Shown: in pieces, positions 48,083-56,698 of the stretch
How positions within the stretch are numbered: position 1 is the stretch's first letter
Layout of the letters: every line of letters starts with the position of its first letter
Assembly: GCF_003025005.1 (NCBI RefSeq)
Contig: NZ_PVSS01000007.1
Span: 62,001 to 126,000, forward strand
DNA from: Brumimicrobium mesophilum
GTDB taxonomy: Bacteria > Bacteroidota > Bacteroidia > Flavobacteriales_D > Crocinitomicaceae
DNA: 64,000 nucleotides
Direction: 5' to 3'
The notes under the pieces: generated by a model
Told to the model about the DNA's origin: nothing
Seen by the model: the letters and a program-made list of their open reading frames with translations, nothing else
Databases searched by the model: none
Program-made: the position numbers and the translations under genes

Positions 48083-49501
48083 ATGAAAAAGATACTTATA
48101 TATACACTCATTTCCTTCCTATTTATAGGGTGTAAGAAATTTGATCAATCCAATATTAATCAGAATGCACCAGAAAATGTAAATCCACAATTTTTATTAT
48201 CGAATGTACTTTCGGAAGGTTCAAATAATCAAGCTTATTGGGGTTGGCACGCAGGTAGTTTATTGGCACAACATACCTCTAATTTGGAATTCCTACCAGT
48301 AGACCGTTACAATTTAGGTTCTAATGAAGGATTATGGACAGCAACTTATCGTTTGATGAAAGATTTAACTGATATCAAAAATAGCGAGCAAGGAAATGAT
48401 GCTTATTCTGCTGTTGCTGATATACTTATCGCTCATCAGGCCAGCTTGTTGACAGATTTATGGACGAATGTGCCTTATTTTGAAGCCTTAAAAGGTCAGA
48501 GCGAAGGAAACTTTACTCCGGCTTTTGACACGCAAGAATCTATTTACACAGGAGAAGGAGGAATTCTTGATTTACTTGAAAAATCAGTGAATACCCTTCA
48601 ATCTACAACTGATAATATTGATGGAGATATCATGTATCAAGGAAACCTGACAAAATGGATAGCTTTTGCAAATGGATTGAGAATACGTTATTTATTGAGA
48701 ATTAGCAATCAAGTAAATGTCTCAACGGAAATGCAAGCAATCGTTGATGAGGGTTTGTTATTCCAAAGTTTGTTTGATGAAGCGGTTGTTCCATATTTGT
48801 CAGCTTCTCCAAATCAATGGGTGATTTTCACAGAGCGTGAAGGGCGTTATGTCGATGTGCGGATGAGTAAAACAGCAGAGGATATTATTACTCCTTTCAA
48901 TGACCCAAGGATAGCACATTATTATAAGCCAACGGCAAATTCAACACCTGGAAGTGAGGAGTATAATGGAATTCCAAACGGGTTGAGCAGACAAAGTCAA
49001 TTAAGCTTTAATTTAAGCGACGTTTCTTTGTTGGGAAGTTATTTGCGTGATGAACCAGATGCTGTAAAAGCAGCTTTTATGACTTTTTCAGAATTACAGT
49101 TTTGTTTAGCAGAAGCTGCACACAAAGGATTAATTAGTGGAAGTTCAACCATCTATTATGAAAATGGAATTCGGGCTTCTTTTAACCATTTAGGAGTGGA
49201 TATCCCAAGTGGATATTTATCACAAATGAATGTTTTACTTAGCTCTGGAGATGAATTAGAGAAAATCATGACCCAAAAATGGATTTCTTCTTTTATGAAT
49301 GGTTATGAAGCTTGGTTTGATTACCGCAGAACTGGATTTCCAACGCTAACAATTCCTCAAGACAATTTAAATAATGATGTTTACCCTGTGAGATATGCCT
49401 ATCCTTCAACCGAACAAGCAGTGAATGGTTCAAACTACTCCCAAGCTGTAGGTGCAATCGGAGGTGACACATACAACAGTAAAGGATGGTGGGAGCAATA
49501 G
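48083..49501 (+). CDS. SusD/RagB-family nutrient-binding lipoprotein
   Basis: 472 aa. Lipobox LFIGC (Cys17). N-terminal helices NAPENVNPQFLLSNVL, then WTNVPYFEALKG, FTPAFDTQESIYTG, LLEKSVNTLQ, and the C-terminal FSELQFCLAEAAHKG with WFDYRRTGFPTLTIP, the typical SusD-like (RagB/SusD superfamily 2) layout. It binds the nutrient over the SusC barrel. Starts 4 bp after SusC; its 3' end overlaps the symporter start by 16 bp. Confidence 0.96.
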   Translation: MKKILIYTLISFLFIGCKKFDQSNINQNAPENVNPQFLLSNVLSEGSNNQAYWGWHAGSLLAQHTSNLEFLPVDRYNLGSNEGLWTATYRLMKDLTDIKNSEQGNDAYSAVADILIAHQASLLTDLWTNVPYFEALKGQSEGNFTPAFDTQESIYTGEGGILDLLEKSVNTLQSTTDNIDGDIMYQGNLTKWIAFANGLRIRYLLRISNQVNVSTEMQAIVDEGLLFQSLFDEAVVPYLSASPNQWVIFTEREGRYVDVRMSKTAEDIITPFNDPRIAHYYKPTANSTPGSEEYNGIPNGLSRQSQLSFNLSDVSLLGSYLRDEPDAVKAAFMTFSELQFCLAEAAHKGLISGSSTIYYENGIRASFNHLGVDIPSGYLSQMNVLLSSGDELEKIMTQKWISSFMNGYEAWFDYRRTGFPTLTIPQDNLNNDVYPVRYAYPSTEQAVNGSNYSQAVGAIGGDTYNSKGWWEQ

Positions 49502-50841
49502 AAGATAATTTTAAATTTTGGCAATGGACGTTGGTTATCGCAACCAGCGTCTTGCTGATCTTATTGTCACCATGGGCAAAGAATGCTAAACAATTTTTCG
49601 CGGCTAGTTCAAAAGGAAAGTCACCCAATTTTGGAATGCTCACCGGAAGTTTAGTTATTTCTTGGGTCTTTGCAAAATCAATTGCAGTGGCTTCGGATTT
49701 AGGGTTTGAACACGGATTTACCGGAGGGTTGGCTTATGCTTCTTATTACGCTTCTTTTTTAGTAGCAGGAGTTATCATTTACCGCATGAGAACAAAAGGA
49801 GGAATCACAAGTATTCATTCTTTCCTCAATGAAAAATTTGGTCGACAAGCGCTACAGCTTTTTTCAGTTGTAATTGCCATTCGATTATTCAATGAAGTAT
49901 GGTCAAATACTATGGTTATTGGCTATTTCTTTGGAGAATATGGGACTGTACCATTTTATTCTTCCGTCATTGTGTTCACAGTTTTGACCTTGGTGTATTC
50001 CTTAAAAGGAGGCTTGAGCAGTTCTATTTTTTCTGATTTAATTCAAATTGGATTATTTGGAATCTTAATGATTTCGATTTTGGTGATTTTTAATGGTCAA
50101 AGTGAATCAACTATAGGTGAAGTTATCACAGAAGGAGATTTTTCATTTGACAATGGAATCAATCTTATTTTGGTTGGACTTTTACACAGTTTTTCTTATC
50201 CTTTTCATGACCCGGTAATGACAGACCGTGGATTTATCAGTAAACCTAAAACTACTTTGTGGAGTTTTATTTTCGCTGGAATACTTGGCGGACTATTAAT
50301 TTTTGCTTTTAGTTTAGTTGGAATTTTTGGCAGATTAAATGGAGCAGAGTCAAGTGATTTAACCACGTTTGGAACCTTGTTTGGTCCACTTATGCTGTTG
50401 ATGATTAATTTTATTATGATAGTTTCGGCTTCTTCAACTTTGGATTCTTCGTTTTCTTCTGCTTCAAAATTAATTGCCGTAGATTTAAAAAGAGGGGCTA
50501 CTTTGAAAGTAGGGCGTTGGTCGATGCTAATTTTCGCAATTGCCGGTTCAATCCCTTTGTTTTTCGATCCCAAAATTCTTTCAGCAACCACAATTAGTGG
50601 AGTTATGGTAATTGGATTAACACCTATATTTCTTTTTTGGAAAACTCCTGCACCTAAAATCAGTTATTTCTTAAGTGTTATTGTAGGAATAGTGTTCGGA
50701 ATAATGACAGCTTTAGATTTATTTCCTGAGCAAATGTTTTTTACAAGTGGTCCATACAACGACTTACTTTGGATAACTTTATTTGCTTTAATAATGTGTT
50801 TTATTGTTTACTTTGTTCCGAAATGGCTAAAATTCAAATAA
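49486..50841 (+). CDS. Sodium:solute symporter family protein
   Basis: 451 aa, shorter than the 500-550 usual in this family. About twelve hydrophobic helices. The family is recognised from ASYYASFLVAGVIIYRMRTKGGITSIHSFLNEKFG, YSLKGGLSSSIFSDLIQIG (the SSS signature near helix 5) and IVSASSTLDSSFSSASKLIAVDL. It takes up an organic solute with Na+ across the inner membrane. The first ATG (49486) overlaps SusD by 16 bp; a GTG at 49489 is possible. It is the inner-membrane step for whatever SusCD imports. Confidence 0.9.
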   Translation: MVGAIEDNFKFWQWTLVIATSVLLILLSPWAKNAKQFFAASSKGKSPNFGMLTGSLVISWVFAKSIAVASDLGFEHGFTGGLAYASYYASFLVAGVIIYRMRTKGGITSIHSFLNEKFGRQALQLFSVVIAIRLFNEVWSNTMVIGYFFGEYGTVPFYSSVIVFTVLTLVYSLKGGLSSSIFSDLIQIGLFGILMISILVIFNGQSESTIGEVITEGDFSFDNGINLILVGLLHSFSYPFHDPVMTDRGFISKPKTTLWSFIFAGILGGLLIFAFSLVGIFGRLNGAESSDLTTFGTLFGPLMLLMINFIMIVSASSTLDSSFSSASKLIAVDLKRGATLKVGRWSMLIFAIAGSIPLFFDPKILSATTISGVMVIGLTPIFLFWKTPAPKISYFLSVIVGIVFGIMTALDLFPEQMFFTSGPYNDLLWITLFALIMCFIVYFVPKWLKFK

Positions 50842-50847
50842 AATAAA

Positions 50848-51681
50848 ATGGAGTCTTCTCACCTGCACCTCTTTTTTGGAGGATCTTACAGTAATATTCA
50901 TGCATTAAAAGCATTGAAATACGAGGCTGGAAAACTTCAAATTCCTGCAAAGAATATCTACCATACTGGAGATGTGGTTGGATATTGTGCTTCTCCAAAC
51001 GAAACAGTTAATGCTGTTCGAGAATGGGGAATCAATGTTATCGCGGGAAATGTAGAAGTTCAATTAAGTGATGGGGAAGAAGATTGTGGTTGTAATTTTG
51101 AAGAAGGATCCCGTTGTTCGAATTTTTCAAATTTGTGGTACCCATTTGCTAAAATTCAAGTGAGTCAAGCAAACATAGATTGGATGAAAACGCTTAATAA
51201 CCATCAAATTATTGTAATTGATGGTTTAAGATTAGGGATTATTCATGGAGGAATTGAGAACATTTCTGAATTTATATTTAAAAGCACACCTTCTTCTATC
51301 AAGGAAAAGATTATAAAAAAATTAAACGTTGATGTAATTGTAGCTGGACATTGTGGAATTCCATTTATGCAACAACTTGGCAACGCACATTGGATTAACC
51401 CTGGAGTAATTGGAATGCCAGCCAATGATGGAACTACAAAAGTTTGGTATACAATTTACAATTCTGAAACAAAAACATTTTCTTCACATGCGTTGAAATA
51501 TGATTTCAATAAAACGAGTGAGGAAATGGTTCAAAAACAACTTCCAATGGAATACGCAAAAACAATAGTTGATGGAATTTGGGATAATTGTGAGATTTTA
51601 CCAAGTGAAGAAACTAAGATGCAAGGGGTGGAGCTGAAGGAGGAGAGCATATCCATTCAATTGGAAAAGTCTAGGGTTTAA
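50848..51681 (+). CDS. Variant calcineurin-like metallophosphoesterase
   Basis: 277 aa, 6 bp after the symporter gene. The fold motifs are in order but changed: motif I, normally SDxHGN, is GGSYSN (11-16); GDVVGYCASPNE (41-52) keeps the bridging Asp42; GNVE (67-70) keeps Asn68; IHGG (132-135) keeps His133; GHTH is GHCG (167-170), keeping only the first histidine. So the D, H and second H that normally hold metal site 1 are missing, while site-2 ligands remain. A cysteine-rich insert (Cys80, Cys82, Cys90) and Cys47 and Cys169 are unusual. Function not established. Confidence 0.85.
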   Translation: MESSHLHLFFGGSYSNIHALKALKYEAGKLQIPAKNIYHTGDVVGYCASPNETVNAVREWGINVIAGNVEVQLSDGEEDCGCNFEEGSRCSNFSNLWYPFAKIQVSQANIDWMKTLNNHQIIVIDGLRLGIIHGGIENISEFIFKSTPSSIKEKIIKKLNVDVIVAGHCGIPFMQQLGNAHWINPGVIGMPANDGTTKVWYTIYNSETKTFSSHALKYDFNKTSEEMVQKQLPMEYAKTIVDGIWDNCEILPSEETKMQGVELKEESISIQLEKSRV

Positions 51682-51724
51682 TTTGAATAGTTAAAACTAT
51701 TTCTTTATATATTGAGAATTCTAT

Positions 51725-52804
51725 CTATTGGGCAATCACTATTTTATGGATTTCATTTTTTAGTTCGTTTTTGTTTATTCTTAAATAATAGACCGCTGGG
51801 GCTAGAAAAGATAAATCCAACACGGTTTTATTTAGTCCTTTATTTTGGATTGATTCATTTTCAAAAACTAATTTTCCAATTTCGTCATAAAGGTGCAATT
51901 GCAAATTTTCACTCGTTGAAGAATAACTGTCAATTGTTATTTTAGAGCCTGTTGGATTGGGATAGATGCTAATACTTATTGGATCGATTCTAATATCTTC
52001 TTTGGCTATTGTAAAACATCCATTTTCATTGTAAAAAGTCGCTTTGTAGGTTCCACTTCCCAGAAATGGCATATTCATGGAATGTTCTCCTTCAATATTT
52101 TCTCCATTAAAGTACCAGTTTATTCCCGTAGCAAATATAGGAATGGTAACCTCACCATCATTTTGTTCGAACGTTATTGGAGTAATTTTGAATCTCAAAT
52201 TATCTATTAGAAGCGCGCTGCTTTTGATATTCGTTGCTGGAGCAAAAAATGGTCTTATGGCAATATACTCATAAGTGTCCAATTCAGGCATGAAGCTGAT
52301 ATCAAAGGTTTGCCATTCAAAATTTGTAATTACATCGGACTCCCATAACACTTCTTCCCCTTTTCTTGAAGGACAGTAGCCATTATATCCGATTAATTGA
52401 AAGACACAAGGGTTGTTGAAGTAATGATCAATCCATCCAAATCCTCCATAGAAACTATTCGTTAAGGTTAAATCAATTTGCAAGTTGTAGCATGTGTCTT
52501 TTCTAAAGGGATTAATTGGTTTTGTCCAAACAGTCTCTGCAGTTCCTGGGGAACTAACTTCCCTTGTAACTAATGATAGGTAAGTGTTACCTTGCGATGC
52601 AGGAAGGTGATTGTTAAACATTCCAGGCTGTGTGTCACCAGTGGAGTTTCCATCAAGACAATTTGTCCAATTTGGGGGTGGAACGCTAAACTGAGGTGTT
52701 CCTTCAAAACCGTCGTTTAAAGTTACTGATTGAGAAAATGCAAAGTTGCCATATAAAATGGAAATTAATAGCGTTAAAAATGAGATAGTTTTTGTTAGTA
52801 GCAT
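51725..52804 (-). CDS. Secreted T9SS protein of unknown function
   Basis: 359 aa from the ATG at 52804, which gives a clean signal peptide (MLLTKTISFLTLLISILYG ... FSQS); twelve upstream codons would spoil it. The N-terminal half reads as a jelly-roll-like domain (NDGFEGTPQFSVPPPNW, then PGTAETVWTKPINPFRKDTCYNLQIDL). The C-terminal 80 residues are a T9SS sorting domain (SIYPNPTGSKITIDS, then VYYLRINKNELKNEIHKIVIAQ). Ligand unknown. Convergent with the phosphoesterase gene, 43 bp between stops. Confidence 0.85.
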   Translation of the reverse strand: MLLTKTISFLTLLISILYGNFAFSQSVTLNDGFEGTPQFSVPPPNWTNCLDGNSTGDTQPGMFNNHLPASQGNTYLSLVTREVSSPGTAETVWTKPINPFRKDTCYNLQIDLTLTNSFYGGFGWIDHYFNNPCVFQLIGYNGYCPSRKGEEVLWESDVITNFEWQTFDISFMPELDTYEYIAIRPFFAPATNIKSSALLIDNLRFKITPITFEQNDGEVTIPIFATGINWYFNGENIEGEHSMNMPFLGSGTYKATFYNENGCFTIAKEDIRIDPISISIYPNPTGSKITIDSYSSTSENLQLHLYDEIGKLVFENESIQNKGLNKTVLDLSFLAPAVYYLRINKNELKNEIHKIVIAQ

Positions 52805-52840
52805 ATGTTTTGATGTATTCAATTCATAAATACAACTCAT

Positions 52841-53072
52841 CTATTCGTTGAGTTGAATATGAAATTTACTATTTTAATTTGTAATTAAAAAATTGTGATA
52901 TAATTAAATTGAGAAACCCTTACCCCAATTATGAACTGATAAGATTATGGTATAATCAGCAATTCAATTAAAATAATTAATTTTTTTAAAATTATTATAA
53001 TTCACAATCTTCTAGTTTTTATGTAGTTGAAAGTATTAATAATATTTTTTTAAAATAAATTAAATTTATTCC
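52841..53072. other. AT-rich intergenic region
   Basis: About 230 bp of more than 80% A+T between the T9SS gene and the tRNA promoter. No frame or RNA fold that I can support; it should contain the promoter of the leftward T9SS gene. Confidence 0.5.
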
Positions 53073-53102
53073 TTGCTAAGAAGTAAAATACACGTATATT
53101 TG
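53073..53102 (+). promoter_or_regulatory. Promoter of the tRNA-Gly/tRNA-Leu unit
   Basis: TTG (53073-53075) and TATATTTG (53095-53102) spaced by 19 nt, an exact Bacteroidota consensus, about 100 bp before tRNA-Gly. Confidence 0.8.
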
Positions 53103-53205
53103 TCCCCGCAAAAGGAATACGATTCTTTGCTGAAAATTGACAAGATTACAACAACATAAACGATGCTAACTTATCTAATTTAAATTAGAGAGTTACCTCG
53201 AATAA

Positions 53206-53278
53206 GCGAGAGTAGCTCAGCTGGTAGAGCACAACCTTGCCAAGGTTGGGGTCGCGGGTTCGAATCCCGTCTCCCGCT
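53206..53278 (+). tRNA. tRNA-Gly(GCC)
   Basis: 73 nt. Acceptor GCGAGAG/CTCCCGC, D-arm GCTCAGCTGGTAGAGC, anticodon loop TTGCCAA giving GCC, T-arm GCGGGTTCGAATCCCGT, discriminator T. The acceptor pair at position 4:69 is A-C instead of the usual G-C. A perfect hairpin CTCGAAA/TTTCGAG begins at its 3' end (53277-53294). Confidence 0.93.
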
Positions 53279-53376
53279 CGAAATACTTTTCGAGAGGAAG
53301 GGGATATGAAATACTCCCTGAGTCGTTCGATTTACTCTTAGTAAGCCGTTTTGTTGCAAAATAAAATAACTGTCCT

Positions 53377-53460
53377 GCCCGGATGGTGGAATTGGTAGAC
53401 ACGCCGGACTTAAAATCCTGTGCTCTTTGGGGCGTGCGGGTTCAAGTCCCGCTCCGGGTA
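53377..53460 (+). tRNA. tRNA-Leu(TAA)
   Basis: 84 nt class II tRNA. Acceptor GCCCGGA/TCCGGGT, anticodon loop CTTAAAA giving TAA, long variable arm, T-loop GGGTTCAAGTCCC, A73. 98 nt after tRNA-Gly, same transcript. Confidence 0.95.
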
Positions 53461-53461
53461 C

Positions 53462-53498
53462 AAAAAATCCCTGTAGTTTTTAACTGCAGGGATTTTTT
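53462..53498 (+). terminator. Terminator after tRNA-Leu
   Basis: AAAAAATCCCTG / CAGGGATTTTTT stem with further pairing (AG/CT) before the loop and a six-T run, directly after the tRNA. Confidence 0.9.
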
Positions 53499-53527
53499 CG
53501 TTTAAGGACTTTTATATTAAATTCCAT

Positions 53528-53555
53528 AAAAAAAAGGAAGCCGTAACTTCCTTTT
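53528..53555 (-). terminator. Terminator of the RCC1-type gene (minus strand)
   Basis: On the minus strand AAAAGGAAG / CTTCCTTTT, loop TTACGG, then eight Ts, about 45 bp past the stop. Confidence 0.85.
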
Positions 53556-53599
53556 AAATATTATCCTTGAGAGAATTGTTTTGTTGATTTTGAATTTAA

Positions 53600-55000
53600 T
53601 TATTTAAGAATTAACTTTCCTTTTTCCAATTCTCCATTTTCTTTCATTATTTCATAAAAGTAAATACCTAATTCTAGTGATTTAAATTCTACTTTTTGTC
53701 CTGAATTTATTTCTTGACTGAAAACTTGCGCTCCAGAAGTGGAGTATAAGGTAAATTGAGCTGGAGTTTTGCCATCAAATTCAATGGTTGCAAAATCACT
53801 CGCTGGATTAGGGTAAACTTTGAAATTTACACCTTTTTGTTCAGCCGTCAATCCAACATTGTCTAAATCTCCAACATTACAAGTGAAAGTCAGAATGTCT
53901 GCAGAACCACCATCTCCAATTTGCGAAATGTAATTTGAACCAGCAGCACAAATAACAGTTTTGTCAGAATTTCTCAATAGGAATGTATGATGTCCGAAAA
54001 TCCCACCTTGTCCAGCACCACCTTCACTCACATAAACCATATCGACATCATCCGTGATTAATGTAAATGATGACTTGTTTACACCTGATCCATCACCCAA
54101 TGTTCCAAATTGATTAAATCCTGTTCCGAATAATTCACTTGAAGAATTAATTGCAAAATTTGAAGCTGCGCCACTTCGAATTGTTTCCCAATCACTGCTT
54201 GTTCCAACTTGTGTTGGTTCATCGGCTTGTGGAATTGTTCCCAATCCTAATTGTGAATTACCATTAAAACCCCATGACCATAAAGTTCCATCGGCTTTTA
54301 TCCCAGATGAATATTCATAACCACAAGAAATGTCATTCCATAATGAAGTTCCTATTTGAGTTGGTTCTTTAATTTCAGTTGATGAAATTATTCCAAGTTG
54401 GCCATTTGCATTAAATCCCCATCCCCATAATGTTCCGTCAGTTTTTAAGGCTAAGGTATGACCAGCTCCAGAATCAATAAATTCCCAGTTTGTAGCGGTT
54501 CCAATTTGAGTTGGTATAGCCAAATCAATATTCGAGTTGTCTCCTATTTGACCATAAAGATTCCAGCCCCAAGCCCATAGAGTTCCATCGGTTTTTATGG
54601 CGTGATTGTGAGCATATCCAGCATTTATAGACGCCCAATCATTATCCGTTCCAACCTGTGTAGGCGTGCTCAGTTGAGTGGTATTTCCATTTCCAAGTTG
54701 AAATAGAGAGTTTTCACCCCAAGCCCAAAGTGTGCCATCATTTTTGATTGCTAAACTGTGGAATGCACCACAAGAAATTGAACTCCAATTTGTATCTGTT
54801 CCAACTTGTGTAGGAATTGCTCTGGTAATAGCATCACCCAAGCCTAATTGTTCATTCATGTTTGAACCCCATGTCCATAAAGTACCATCAGATTGAATTC
54901 CCGCAGAAAACTCAGTTCCTGCACTGAGTTCAACCCATGTGTTTTGAGCAAATACATTCAATCCTAGAAAAGTAAAGGCAAGTAATATAAGTTTTTTCAT
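53600..55000 (-). CDS. Secreted RCC1-repeat protein with T9SS sorting domain
   Basis: 466 aa from the ATG at 55000 (signal MKKLILLAFTFLGLNVFAQ); thirteen upstream codons are unlikely to be used. Seven RCC1-like blades are visible, each ending WxWGxNxxGQLG-like: WTWGSNMNEQLG, WAWGENSLFQLG, WAWGWNLYGQIG, WGWGFNANGQLG, WSWGFNGNSQLG, then two divergent ones. The repeats are close copies of each other. A T9SS tail (VYPNPASDFATIEFDG ... KGKLILK) ends the protein. A seven-blade propeller displayed outside the cell is the likely form; the ligand is unknown. Confidence 0.92.
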   Translation of the reverse strand: MKKLILLAFTFLGLNVFAQNTWVELSAGTEFSAGIQSDGTLWTWGSNMNEQLGLGDAITRAIPTQVGTDTNWSSISCGAFHSLAIKNDGTLWAWGENSLFQLGNGNTTQLSTPTQVGTDNDWASINAGYAHNHAIKTDGTLWAWGWNLYGQIGDNSNIDLAIPTQIGTATNWEFIDSGAGHTLALKTDGTLWGWGFNANGQLGIISSTEIKEPTQIGTSLWNDISCGYEYSSGIKADGTLWSWGFNGNSQLGLGTIPQADEPTQVGTSSDWETIRSGAASNFAINSSSELFGTGFNQFGTLGDGSGVNKSSFTLITDDVDMVYVSEGGAGQGGIFGHHTFLLRNSDKTVICAAGSNYISQIGDGGSADILTFTCNVGDLDNVGLTAEQKGVNFKVYPNPASDFATIEFDGKTPAQFTLYSTSGAQVFSQEINSGQKVEFKSLELGIYFYEIMKENGELEKGKLILK

Positions 55001-55061
55001 AATTCTTTGAGTTATTATTAATGAGTTAAATATATACAATTCCGTATATGATTACATTATC

Positions 55062-55745
55062 CTAATTATTTAATATAAAGTCAACAGCCAATTCTACATG
55101 CAGGCTTGTTGTATCAATGAGTTTGAAATCTGTTTCTTCTTGTTTTATCAAAATGGGTAATTCTGTACAGCCCATAATTATAGCATCGGCGCCCTTCGAT
55201 GTTAAAATTTTCATTTGATCTAAAAAGTATGCCTTGGCTTCTTCAGAGAATATTCCTTGGGTTAATTCTTCAGCAATATAGTGGTGTATGATTCCTATGT
55301 TCTCTTCGTTTGGGAGTGTAATTTCTAAAGGATAATTTTCTTTGATATAGTTTTCTAAAAATCCAATTTTGATTGTTGGTCTAGTTCCAAATAAACCTAA
55401 ATTGTAAAAATTATTCTTTATAGCATAATCTCCAATGGCTTTTCCAATATGTAAAATAGGAACTTCAATTTTTGGTTGAACATACTCGTAAACCATGTGT
55501 GGAGTATTCGCACAAATTAAAATACCTTCTGCACCTATTGAGATCAAATCTTTCGATATTCTTAAGTATTCGGTCTTAATTCTCTCTTGATCTTCGGAAC
55601 GCATCAACTCAACATTCAAACTATATAAAAGTAACTCAGGGTTTTTGTCATGTCCAATTATGGCTCCAACTTTTTCGTTAATCATTCTATAATAATTAAT
55701 CGTAGAATGATAAGATGTCCCTCCAATTAAACCCAGTTTTTTCAT
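55062..55745 (-). CDS. Aspartate/glutamate racemase family protein
   Basis: 227 aa, two-domain fold. MKKLGLIGGTSYHSTINYYRMIN opens it. The two catalytic cysteines are in LICANTPHMVYEY and IIMGCTELPILI. The RacX/YgeA-like group racemises aspartate or other amino acids without a cofactor; substrate not resolved. It starts divergently from the transglutaminase-like gene, with a 288-bp gap (55746-56033) in which I see only AT-rich DNA and a TAAATTTG box near 56022. Confidence 0.93.
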   Translation of the reverse strand: MKKLGLIGGTSYHSTINYYRMINEKVGAIIGHDKNPELLLYSLNVELMRSEDQERIKTEYLRISKDLISIGAEGILICANTPHMVYEYVQPKIEVPILHIGKAIGDYAIKNNFYNLGLFGTRPTIKIGFLENYIKENYPLEITLPNEENIGIIHHYIAEELTQGIFSEEAKAYFLDQMKILTSKGADAIIMGCTELPILIKQEETDFKLIDTTSLHVELAVDFILNN

Positions 55746-56033
55746 TTTCTTTCTATTTCTTTATCTTTAACGTTCAGCGATTTTTTAAGTTGCTACCGAG
55801 AGTGATTTGCATTAATCATTCACGCTTGATGAATAACCATAACTTCTCAATTATAATACTCCAAATTCCTCTTACTTCCTTGTCCCATAACCTCTTGCTT
55901 TATCTTCGGGGTTAAATTATGAAAGAATGGATAAAGCTGCTCGAAACCTTAATTTTGAAGCAGGTATATTTTTCTCGGATGGTAGTGAACTATGAACTGC
56001 GATTTAATTGTAGTTAATTTGTAAATTTGAAAT

Positions 56034-56696
56034 ATGACTGAAAAGGAACAACAGAAATTTTTAAAAGCAACTCCAATTCTTGAAGTGAATCATAAGAGTA
56101 CATTTGAATTAATTTCAACAATTGATACTTCATTGACTACAAAGCAACAGGCCATTGCTTTGTATAATAAAGTTAGAGATGGATTTGTTTATAATCCTTA
56201 TCATCTTGATTTACGTTCAGAAAAGTTGAAGTCAAGTGTAGTTTTGCAGAAAAGTAAAGCTTGGTGTGTTGAAAAATCAATTGTTTTAGCGACAGGGTTA
56301 AGAGCGTTAGGTATTCCTTCGAAATTAGGTTATGGAATTGTGGTTAATCACATTGGAGTAGAAAAATTGACAGCTGCTTTACGACGAGAAGAAATTGTTT
56401 TTCATGGATATGTTTCCGCTTTTTTGGAAGGGAAATGGGTTAAATGTACACCTGCTTTCGATCCTTTAATTTGTAAACTTTCTGGAGTAGAAGCTTTGGC
56501 TTGGGATGGAGAAAATGATTCATTATTCCAGGCGTATCAAGGCAATCAAAAATTCATGGAGTATAAACATTTCTATGGGGAATTTGATGATGTTCCTGTA
56601 GAGTTAATGAACGCTGAAATGCAAAAATATTATCCCCATTTATTCGAAGAAGAACATAATTCACGTTCATTTTCATTTTTCCACATAAATAGTTAA
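56034..56696 (+). CDS. Transglutaminase-like cysteine protein
   Basis: 220 aa. The papain-like transglutaminase core is present: VLQKSKAWCVEKSIVLATGLRALGIPSKLGYG with the catalytic Cys, then EIVFHGYVSAFLEGKWVKCTPAFD with His and Asp. No signal peptide, so probably cytosolic. Such domains act as proteases or amidases in bacteria. Ends 2 bp before the HMCES-type gene, so the two are co-transcribed. Confidence 0.9.
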   Translation: MTEKEQQKFLKATPILEVNHKSTFELISTIDTSLTTKQQAIALYNKVRDGFVYNPYHLDLRSEKLKSSVVLQKSKAWCVEKSIVLATGLRALGIPSKLGYGIVVNHIGVEKLTAALRREEIVFHGYVSAFLEGKWVKCTPAFDPLICKLSGVEALAWDGENDSLFQAYQGNQKFMEYKHFYGEFDDVPVELMNAEMQKYYPHLFEEEHNSRSFSFFHINS

Positions 56697-56698
56697 TC

